A DNA stretch of 5,204 nt from Clostridiales bacterium (GTDB lineage Bacteria > Bacillota_E > Sulfobacillia > Sulfobacillales > JAIMBI01), in the NCBI GenBank assembly GCA_027318915.1, contig DAHVOH010000114.1, positions 1-5,204 on the forward strand. The letters run 5' to 3'. Below are positions 1-5,204 of this stretch, piece after piece (position 1 is the stretch's first letter; each line of letters begins with the position of its first letter). Under the pieces are notes generated by a model. It did not search any database. It was given only the letters and a program-made list of their open reading frames with translations, and was not told the origin of the DNA. A program made the position numbers and the translations under genes.

Positions 1-958
<958 letters not shown>

Positions 959-970
959 CACCTCACCGAC

Positions 971-998
971 ACGAGCGGCCGGCCGCCCGGCCGCTCGT
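971..998 (+). terminator. Perfect 12-bp hairpin after acs, no T tract
   Basis: Bases 971-982 (ACGAGCGGCCGG) are exactly complementary to 987-998 around the four-base loop CCGC. The hairpin begins 12 nt after the acs stop, where a transcript end is expected. No run of Ts follows, so it is not a textbook intrinsic terminator. It could act as a 3'-end stabiliser or a Rho-assisted or U-less terminator. The structure is read directly; the role is inferred. Confidence 0.5.
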
Positions 999-1017
999 GC
1001 CATGCCGGCCCCCGCGG

Positions 1018-1050
1018 CCGTCCCGGACCGCCGGCCAAGACGGGTTTTTT
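1018..1050 (+). terminator. Possible second intrinsic terminator with T6
   Basis: CCGTC (1018-1022) pairs with GACGG (1039-1043), and the inner CCGG (1023-1026) pairs with CCGG (1031-1034), leaving a four-base loop and a CCAA bulge. One G separates the stem from TTTTTT at 1045-1050, the only long T run in this intergenic region. This could complete termination of the acs transcript before the riboswitch promoter. The bulge weakens the call. Confidence 0.35.
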
Positions 1051-1195
1051 GGCGATCGCGAGCACCTCCGCCAACGCCGTGGTCCGTCCCTCCATCCCGT
1101 CGCGCGCCGCCGCGTCAAGGACACGCATTCGGCCGCCTCGCCTGCCTGCCCCCACCGGCCGGCTCTTGCCCGTGCGGGCGGGCGGCCGCCCAATC

Positions 1196-1224
1196 TTGTG
1201 CCGGCCCGAATGGACGGCTACACT
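1196..1224 (+). promoter_or_regulatory. Candidate sigma-70-type promoter for the B12 transport operon
   Basis: TTGTGC (1196-1201) and TACACT (1219-1224) are separated by 17 bp, matching the TTGACA/TATAAT consensus at 3 and 4 positions. The expected transcription start, near 1231, lies just before the first paired base of the riboswitch (1237). Placement is the best argument; the hexamers are only moderate. Confidence 0.45.
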
Positions 1225-1236
1225 CAAGCCACCGTA

Positions 1237-1381
1237 TCATCGGGTGTTTGAACAGGGAATCAGGAACAAGCCTGAGCGGCACCCGCCACTGTAATCGGGG
1301 AGCCTGCGCGTCCACTCGCCTGTCGCGGGGAAGGACGCGCCGCGGGGCCAAGATCCGAGAGCCAGGAGACCTACCCGGTGA
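1237..1381 (+). ncRNA. Cobalamin riboswitch aptamer (AdoCbl-type, B12 box)
   Basis: This RNA element binds a cobalamin coenzyme and turns down the downstream gene. Conserved blocks occur in the expected order: AGGGAATCAGG (1254-1264) with its small CAGG/CCTG stem; GGCACCCGCCACTGTAA (1278-1294); the P5 arm starting at CCACT (1312-1316); GGGGAAGG (1327-1334); and the B12 box GCCAGGAGACCTACC (1361-1375). The closing P1 stem can be drawn as nine pairs between 1237-1245 and 1373-1381, with one G-U, which sets the limits given. The presence of a P5 loop and a downstream regulatory hairpin suits the class I (adenosylcobalamin) layout, but the ligand form is inferred. It sits directly upstream of a BtuC-type permease, the classic regulated target. 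Confidence 0.95.
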
Positions 1382-1434
1382 GATGGGCAAGCCCTGCGGG
1401 TTGTTGGGGCGGGCCTGATTTTGTCAGGGCGCGT

Positions 1435-1458
1435 CTCTCCCGCATGGCGACGGGAGAG
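1435..1458 (+). promoter_or_regulatory. Expression-platform hairpin sequestering the btuC Shine-Dalgarno
   Basis: CTCTCCCG (1435-1442) is exactly complementary to CGGGAGAG (1451-1458) across an eight-base loop, CATGGCGA. The 3' arm overlaps the Shine-Dalgarno GGGAGAGGG (1452-1460), so the folded state would hide the ribosome-binding site of the GTG start at 1468. Loop bases GGCGA (1446-1450) are complementary to TCGCC (1316-1320) in the P5 arm of the aptamer, consistent with the loop-loop contact of class I switches. Stem and SD overlap are seen directly; ligand-dependent closure is inferred. Confidence 0.7.
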
Positions 1459-1470
1459 GGTGACGAGGTG
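1452..1470 (+). promoter_or_regulatory. Ribosome-binding site that sets the btuC start (GTG 1468)
   Basis: GGGAGAGGG (1452-1460) lies 7 nt before GTG at 1468, a strong and well-spaced site. The in-frame ATG at 1444 has only pyrimidine-rich sequence before it and lies in the loop of the sequestering hairpin. The in-frame GTG at 1378 is inside the aptamer. Confidence 0.7.
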
Positions 1471-2550
1471 GCCGAACGTCCCGCACCGCGCACGCGGTCG
1501 GTCCCGCCCGACACAGCGCCGGAGCCGGCGGGTGAAGGTCGCCAGCGGGCCGAGTCTTCCACGCGCCGTCGCATGCGTCGCGGCATGTGGTGGGTGGCCG
1601 GGTTGGTCTTGGCGGCCAGCATCCTGGTCGGCGTCGCGCACGGTCCCACGGCCATCCCCCTCCCCGTGCTGGTGGCGCGCCTCCTGCATCCCCAGCCGGA
1701 TCTCGCCGGCATCATCGTGTGGGACATCCGCCTGCCCCGGGTTCTGGCCGCCGCCGTGGTGGGGGCCTCGTTGGCCGGCGCGGGCGTGATGATGCAGGCG
1801 TTGCTGCGCAATCCTCTGGCCGATCCCTACGTCATCGGCGCGTCGGCCGGCGCCGGGCTGGGCGCCGTGGTGACGGAGGAAGTGATGGGCCAGCTGGCGC
1901 CGGGCGGCGCCTTTTTGGGCGCCTTGGGAGCGGTCCTGGTGTCCTACCTGCTGTCGCGCACGCGCGGCACCGCCCAGGTGCTCACGCTGCTCTTGGCCGG
2001 ATACGCCGTGGGTGTCATTCTTTCCGCCGTCTCACTCTACCTGCTGCTCCAGACCCACCAGGACCTGACCACGGTGCTGGCCTGGGAGGTGGGCGGCATC
2101 CACGGCATGACCTGGGGCACGCTGGGACCGGCCGCAGCGCTGGCCGGCGTTTCCATCGTGCTGGCCTGGCCGCTCACCCCGCACATGAACGCCTTGCTGC
2201 TGGGCGAGGAGCATGCCGCCAGCTTGGGGCTCTCGGTGGCACGAACGCAGCTCTTGCTGCTGCTGTGGGCGAGCCTGCTGACCGGCGCGGCCGTGTACCT
2301 GTCGGGCCTCATCGGGTTTGTGGGGCTGGTCATTCCCCACATGGTGCGGCGGTGGAACGGACCGGACCATCGCACCCTGCTGCCGCAGAGTCTCCTTTGG
2401 GGCGCATCGTTCCTCGTGCTGGCCGATACGTTGTCGGAGGCCATCCCCGGCGTGGGCACCGTGCCCGTCGGCCTCATCACCGCCTTCTTGGGCGGTCCGT
2501 ATTTCCTTTGGCTTCTCTTGAAGACCCAGCGCCAAGGGGTGACATTTTGA
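1468..2550 (+). CDS. btuC: Vitamin B12 ABC transporter permease, BtuC/FecCD family
   Basis: 360 residues from GTG 1468. FecCD-family permeases form homodimeric inner-membrane channels for cobalamin, haem or iron-siderophore import. Visible: a polar Arg/Pro-rich N-terminus (residues 1-40), a first membrane helix at about 41-58, then many hydrophobic segments. Family blocks are DIRLPR (86-91), LLRNPLADPYVIGASAG (112-128), the cytoplasmic GEEHAASLGL segment that contacts the ATPase (246-255), GLIGFVGLVIPHMVRRW (280-296) and PVGLITAFLGGPYFLWLL (333-350). The family alone does not separate B12 from iron; the cobalamin riboswitch directly upstream decides for B12. The gene overlaps the ATPase start by 4 bp. 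The N-terminal extension makes it longer than E. coli BtuC (326), so an internal start such as ATG 1573 is possible, but that site lacks a Shine-Dalgarno. Confidence 0.9.
   Translation: MAERPAPRTRSVPPDTAPEPAGEGRQRAESSTRRRMRRGMWWVAGLVLAASILVGVAHGPTAIPLPVLVARLLHPQPDLAGIIVWDIRLPRVLAAAVVGASLAGAGVMMQALLRNPLADPYVIGASAGAGLGAVVTEEVMGQLAPGGAFLGALGAVLVSYLLSRTRGTAQVLTLLLAGYAVGVILSAVSLYLLLQTHQDLTTVLAWEVGGIHGMTWGTLGPAAALAGVSIVLAWPLTPHMNALLLGEEHAASLGLSVARTQLLLLLWASLLTGAAVYLSGLIGFVGLVIPHMVRRWNGPDHRTLLPQSLLWGASFLVLADTLSEAIPGVGTVPVGLITAFLGGPYFLWLLLKTQRQGVTF
2534..2549 (+). promoter_or_regulatory. Ribosome-binding site supporting the TTG start of btuD
   Basis: AAGGGG (2534-2539), extending to AAGGGGTGA, sits 7 nt before TTG at 2547. 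The TTG shares bases with the btuC stop (TTGA at 2547-2550), the usual arrangement for translational coupling. No ATG or GTG near the true N-terminus offers an alternative. Confidence 0.75.
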
Positions 2551-3335
2551 TTCTCGAGGTTCGCGCCGCCACGTACCGGTACCCCGCCGGGCCCGAGATT
2601 GGCCCCGTGGATCTCCGCGTGGAAAGCGGCCAATGGCTGGGCCTCGTGGGACCCAACGGCGCCGGCAAAACCACGCTCTTGAAACTGCTGGCCGGCGCCC
2701 TGCCCCCCGCAGCCGGTGCCGTGACCCTAAACGGGGAGGCTCTGTATCGACTCTCCGGGTCTGCCCGCGCCCGGCGCATCGCCGTGGTGCCCCAGCGCCT
2801 CGACATCGCGTTCGACTTCCCGGTCGAGGCCGTAGTGGAGCTCGGCCGCCTGTGCTATCTCCGCTGGTCGGAACGCCTGTGGCCCTTGGCCGGGCAAAAC
2901 CGGCAGGCGGTGGAGGACGCGCTCGCCATCACCGATACCGCGGCACTGCGCACCCGGTCATTCCGAACCCTGTCGGGCGGCGAGCAGCAGCGGGTGCTCC
3001 TGGCCGCGGCGCTGGCGCAAGAATCCCCGCTGCTGATTTTGGACGAACCCACCGCGTCGCTGGATCCGGGCCACAGCCGCCAGTTTCTCGAAGTGGTCGG
3101 CCGACTCGTGGACGCGGGCCGCGCCGTGGTGATGGCTCAGCATGACCTCACCCTGGTCAGCCAGTACTGCACCACCGTCGCGCTCATGCGGCGCGGACGC
3201 ATCCGAGCCGCGGGCGACCCCGCCGCGGTCATGAACCGGGCCTTGTTGAGCGAAACGTTTGAAACGGCGCTGGATGTCATTCCGCACCCCGGCACCGGAC
3301 GCCCGCTGGTGATTCATCGGGCCGATCCGGAGTGA
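2547..3335 (+). CDS. btuD: Vitamin B12 ABC transporter ATP-binding protein, BtuD/FepC type
   Basis: 262 residues from a TTG start. This is the cytoplasmic ATPase that pairs with the upstream permease and powers substrate import. All motifs are intact: Walker A GPNGAGKTT (residues 35-43), Q-loop Gln83 in VVPQ, signature LSGGEQQR (142-149), Walker B LLILDE (162-167), D-loop SLD (171-173) and H-loop His199 in AQHD. Length matches the family (about 250-260). The last 60 residues are the usual tail of iron/B12-type importers, with GDPAAVMN followed by a strand ending in PLVIHR. The open frame extends far upstream through btuC, but that part is a shadow of the permease. Residues 100-117 (around LRWSERLWPLAGQN) carry the aromatic-rich stretch common in the FecE/FepC branch. 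It lies in the riboswitch-led unit, so it should be under the same B12 control through coupling. Confidence 0.93.
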   Translation: MILEVRAATYRYPAGPEIGPVDLRVESGQWLGLVGPNGAGKTTLLKLLAGALPPAAGAVTLNGEALYRLSGSARARRIAVVPQRLDIAFDFPVEAVVELGRLCYLRWSERLWPLAGQNRQAVEDALAITDTAALRTRSFRTLSGGEQQRVLLAAALAQESPLLILDEPTASLDPGHSRQFLEVVGRLVDAGRAVVMAQHDLTLVSQYCTTVALMRRGRIRAAGDPAAVMNRALLSETFETALDVIPHPGTGRPLVIHRADPE

Positions 3336-3421
3336 TGCGGGCGGCGCGGCGGCCTGTCCCGTATGATGGAACCAGACCGCGACCGGCCCCGACAACATGG
3401 CCGGCGGCGGCAAAAACACGG

Positions 3422-3441
3422 TAGAGGGGCATCCGCGCATG
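3422..3441 (+). promoter_or_regulatory. Ribosome-binding site setting the DUF89 start (ATG 3439)
   Basis: AGAGGGG (3423-3429) precedes ATG 3439 by 9 nt. An in-frame ATG at 3397 lacks any purine-rich site and would add 14 residues with no family counterpart. DUF89 proteins typically begin with a few residues before the first Cys-x-x-Cys, as they do from 3439. Confidence 0.7.
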
Positions 3442-4305
3442 GAATTGGCCGAGGAATGCGGCGCGTGCACCGCCATCCAGCTGGTGCGCACATTGACCTT
3501 TCGGACGCCGGATTGGCGACGCCACTTTCCGCCCGCCATGGGGGCGGCCCTGGCGCAGTATCCGACCGCCGACAATCCGGGCGAGGTGCTCGCCGCGATG
3601 TACGAGGCGGTGGCGGCGGGGCTCGGCGACCACGATCCGTACCGGAGCGTCAAGGACGCCGCCAATCGGTGGGCGGAGGAATGGTGGCAGACAGCGAGCG
3701 TGCCGTTGGGTGATGTGCCGGCACTCCTTGGGCTCGCGGCGCAGGCCAACGCGATTGACGCCGGGGTCGACACCGATCTGGGGCAGGTCTTCGGTCAGTT
3801 CGAGACCGCGGCCCGCGAGGCGCCCGGACGCGATGACCGGCCCCGGGCGCTGGACTGGCTGACGCGCCACCCTTCACCGCGTGTCCTGTATCTCCTGGAC
3901 AACTGCGGAGAGGCGGTGCTGGACCGCGAACTCATCCGAGCCCTGGCCGCGCAGGGGGCCCACGTCACGGCCGTGGTCAAGGGCGGGCCTGTCCTCAATG
4001 ATGTCACCCGGCGGGAGGCCGAGGCCATCCGGCTGGACCACTGGGCGACCGTGGTGGACACGAAGAGCAGGCGCTATGGTCTGGCCGACTGGCATGGGGG
4101 CGGTTGGCTGGAGGACTGTGCGCTCCGCTCCGATCTGCTGATTGCCAAGGGCATCGCGATGCTGGAAGCCTGGTCGCACCGGCCGCTGGCTCGTCCGATT
4201 CTGTTTTTGTACCGGGCCAAGTGTCCGCCCTCGGCCCGCTTGGTTGGGGTGGCGCCCCACTCGGCTGTCATTTGGTGGCGGGATCCGACGCCTCGGTCAG
4301 CGTGA
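3439..4305 (+). CDS. DUF89 / ARMT1-like metal-dependent phosphatase (damage-control phosphatase family)
   Basis: 288 residues. The DUF89 (PF01937) family comprises metal-dependent phosphatases acting on small phosphate esters, with a proposed role in removing damaged or excess metabolites. Visible: CxxC at Cys7/Cys10, typical of the prokaryotic CxxC-bearing subgroup; DPYRSVKDAAN (66-76); NAIDAG (104-109); the metal-site motif LLDNCGEAVLD (152-162) with Asp154-Asn155; VKGGPVLNDVT (180-190) with Asn187-Asp188; DLLIAKG (232-238) with Lys237; and YRAKC near the end (258-262). Metal and phosphate residues therefore look present. Oddities: the KG-x-x-N-x-E motif reads KGIAMLE, with Met241 where Asn is usual, and the Asp of NDAT-x-x-D is Glu193. 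It starts 103 nt after btuD on the same strand with no clear terminator between, so it is probably in the B12 operon. Its substrate cannot be read from sequence. Its 3' end overlaps the convergent HHE gene by 38 bp. Confidence 0.85.
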   Translation: MELAEECGACTAIQLVRTLTFRTPDWRRHFPPAMGAALAQYPTADNPGEVLAAMYEAVAAGLGDHDPYRSVKDAANRWAEEWWQTASVPLGDVPALLGLAAQANAIDAGVDTDLGQVFGQFETAAREAPGRDDRPRALDWLTRHPSPRVLYLLDNCGEAVLDRELIRALAAQGAHVTAVVKGGPVLNDVTRREAEAIRLDHWATVVDTKSRRYGLADWHGGGWLEDCALRSDLLIAKGIAMLEAWSHRPLARPILFLYRAKCPPSARLVGVAPHSAVIWWRDPTPRSA

Positions 4306-4699
4306 GGCCCAACTGGCCCGCCTCCTCCTGCAAATGCTCAAAATCCCGACGCGAAAGACGGATGCGGGCGATGGCCTGCAGGGACAACTCCTCCTTGCGG
4401 CAATGCAGCCGAAGGCTTTGACGAAACGCCGCCACCGCCGCCGCATCATCCAGGTCCAGAGCCGCCCAGCGCGCCTCCAAATCCCGGTGCTCGGCGGTCA
4501 TGACCGGCACCGGGCCGCCGCCGACGAAATAGCGCGCCAGGCGCGGGAACAGAACCCGCTCCTCCCAGGACCGCTGAAACGCCAACAGCGCCCGCACCGG
4601 AGCCGTCACGGCGCCGGCGGCCGCCGGACTCCAACGGTCCAGCGCCGCCAGCGCCGCCGCTTGGCACGCCTGCCACCGGTCAGTGATGGGATGCTCCAT
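4268..4699 (-). CDS. Hemerythrin-like HHE-domain protein
   Basis: 143 residues, ATG at 4699, stop TGA at 4268-4270. HHE proteins are four-helix bundles holding a non-haem di-iron (or other metal) site, used for O2, NO or iron handling or sensing. Visible: His3 in MEHPITDRW; FQRSWEERVLFPRL (41-54), matching the H-x-x-x-E-E-x-x-x-F-P helix with Glu46 but Gln42 in the His place; AEHRDLEARW (69-78) with His71; and LHCRKEELSLQAI (98-110) with His99 and Glu103. The candidate ligands are thus His3, Glu46, His71, His99 and Glu103, one His short of the common set. No signal peptide or membrane helix is seen, so it should be cytosolic. It begins 2 nt after the upstream membrane-protein stop and is probably co-translated with it. 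A longer open frame runs back to 5131 but is a shadow of that membrane gene. The call rests on motif spacing, so a metal-free HHE-like helical bundle is possible. Confidence 0.68.
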   Translation of the reverse strand: MEHPITDRWQACQAAALAALDRWSPAAAGAVTAPVRALLAFQRSWEERVLFPRLARYFVGGGPVPVMTAEHRDLEARWAALDLDDAAAVAAFRQSLRLHCRKEELSLQAIARIRLSRRDFEHLQEEAGQLGLTLTEASDPATK

Positions 4700-4701
4700 G
4701 C

Positions 4702-5204
4702 CTAGTGCGCCACCGACTGCTGGCCGGTCTGGCGGGCGTCGGCCGGCTGGCGGCTCTTTTCCACGGCCCAGTACAGCAGGAGAATGCCGACGATCTGGGC
4801 CAGGAAGAAGATGGCCGTGACGCCGTAGGCGGCCAGGGTGTCGGCCAGCGAAAACACCACGCCCCCGAGCGCGATGCCCAAGTTGTAGATTTCCCGCCGC
4901 CGCCACCAGGACCACAGCGCCCCCAGCACCAGGGCTGCGGCGCCGATGGACCCGAGAACCGCAAATCCGGTAACCACCAAAGCGCTCGGCATCACGTGAG
5001 TCACGGCCTGACTCGCATACATGACGTGGCCCAACTGCGCCGGATGCACCGCGCCCGAGGCCGCTCCGACGGCAGTCAGGGCGATGAAGAGCAGCGTGAG
5101 TCCCGTATAATACCAGGCCCACCGCGCCCACAGCAGAAACATGGTGCCCGCTCCCATGAGCGCCGGCACGGAGGCGGCAAACAGCACGTAGAGGCGGTAG
5201 TCCC
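4702..5204 (-). CDS. Multi-pass membrane protein of unknown function, 5' end outside window
   Basis: The frame is open through the right edge and ends at TAG (4702-4704), giving about 167 visible residues. I do not recognise the family. Five hydrophobic segments can be seen: one starting at YVLFAASVPALMGAG, one at YYTGLTLLFIALTAVG, one at MPSALVVTGFAVLGSIG, one at YNLGIALGGVVFSLADTLA and one at AIFFLAQIVGILLLYW. A short loop, WSWWRRREIYN, has three arginines and by the positive-inside rule should face the cytosol. The stretch between segments two and three holds three histidines (VHPAQLGHVMYASQAVTHV), which could bind haem or metal but need not. The C-terminus is a polar Gln-rich tail ending in VAH. 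A GTG at 5187 could be read as a start, but the frame continues upstream with sensible residues (DYRLY), so the gene is probably longer. It is followed after 2 nt by the HHE gene, suggesting a shared role. Confidence 0.75.
   Translation of the reverse strand, partial: DYRLYVLFAASVPALMGAGTMFLLWARWAWYYTGLTLLFIALTAVGAASGAVHPAQLGHVMYASQAVTHVMPSALVVTGFAVLGSIGAAALVLGALWSWWRRREIYNLGIALGGVVFSLADTLAAYGVTAIFFLAQIVGILLLYWAVEKSRQPADARQTGQQSVAH

Larger units (their letters stand above)
959..1195. other. Non-coding GC-rich spacer between acs and the B12 promoter
   Basis: Apart from the two hairpins described separately, I see no gene here. The open frames crossing this stretch have low-complexity Arg/Pro/Ala/Gly composition, no family resemblance and no convincing ribosome-binding site. 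It holds a short palindrome at 1180-1191 (GGGCGGCCGCCC), which is unremarkable at this base composition. Confidence 0.6.

Noticed and set aside
1391..1430. GCCCTG/CAGGGC repeat plus a TTTT stretch as a riboswitch transcription terminator.
   Set aside because: The 6-bp stem encloses 28 nt, and the Ts lie inside the loop rather than after the stem. The SD-masking hairpin downstream is a better expression platform, though this stem could be part of an alternative fold.
1378..1467. Upstream extension of the btuC reading frame to GTG 1378 or ATG 1444.
   Set aside because: GTG 1378 lies inside the riboswitch P1 stem, and ATG 1444 lies in the regulatory hairpin loop with no Shine-Dalgarno. The strong SD at 1452-1460 points to GTG 1468.
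3362..3367. TATGAT as a -10 box for a separate DUF89 promoter.
   Set aside because: The hexamer is good, but at 15-18 bp upstream I see only G/C-rich sequence with no -35 match, so I did not list it. If real, it would weaken the operon argument.
3383..3404. CCGGCC/GGCCGG inverted repeat between btuD and DUF89 as a terminator.
   Set aside because: Only 6 bp with a 10-nt loop and no T tract on the plus strand; such repeats are common by chance at this GC content.
3397..3438. ATG 3397 as the DUF89 start.
   Set aside because: No ribosome-binding site, and the added 14 residues have no family match; ATG 3439 has a well-spaced AGAGGGG.
4245..4259. TGGGG/CCCCA hairpin just past the HHE stop as a minus-strand terminator.
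   Set aside because: Only 5 bp and no T tract on the minus strand.
5106..5111. TATAAT on the plus strand.
   Set aside because: It falls inside minus-strand coding sequence (Trp-Tyr-Tyr codons), with no -35 element and no plus-strand gene after it.
4700..5131. Upstream extension of the HHE frame to 5131 (287 aa).
   Set aside because: The extra part is a shadow of the membrane protein gene in another frame; the real protein starts at MEHP, 2 nt after that gene's stop.

Overview
The window is GC-rich bacterial chromosomal DNA (about two thirds G+C by eye). It reads as ordinary metabolic and transport genes; I see no mobile element, tRNA, rRNA or CRISPR array. Strong Shine-Dalgarno sequences, use of GTG and TTG starts, and tight or overlapping gene junctions would suit a high-GC Bacillota-type thermophile or acidophile, but no marker here fixes the lineage.

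Layout. (1) 1-958, plus strand: the C-terminal half of an AMP-forming acetyl-CoA synthetase, cut by the left edge. (2) 959-1236: non-coding, with a perfect 12-bp hairpin just after the acs stop, a second terminator-like hairpin ending in six Ts, and a plausible sigma-70-type promoter at 1196-1224. (3) 1237-1467: a cobalamin (B12) riboswitch aptamer carrying the classic B12 box. It is followed by an 8-bp hairpin that buries the Shine-Dalgarno of the next gene, so the switch probably acts on translation. (4) 1468-2550 and 2547-3335, plus strand: a BtuC-like membrane permease and its BtuD-like ATPase, coupled through a TTGA overlap. (5) 3439-4305, plus strand: a DUF89 / ARMT1-like metal-dependent phosphatase, probably the third gene of the B12-controlled unit. 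(6) Minus strand, reading toward the left: an integral membrane protein of unknown function (4702 to the right edge), then a small hemerythrin-like HHE protein (4268-4699) starting 2 nt after it. The HHE gene overlaps the DUF89 gene tail to tail by 38 bp.

How they work together. When adenosyl- or methylcobalamin is scarce, the btuC ribosome-binding site should be exposed and the importer made; when it is plentiful, the hairpin should close. No periplasmic or lipoprotein B12-binding protein (BtuF) is encoded in this unit, so it must lie elsewhere. The third gene, a DUF89 phosphatase, is the least explained member: its position suggests a link to cobamide salvage or metabolite repair, but that is inference. 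The minus-strand membrane protein/HHE pair looks like a separate two-gene unit, possibly for O2, NO or iron-related chemistry.
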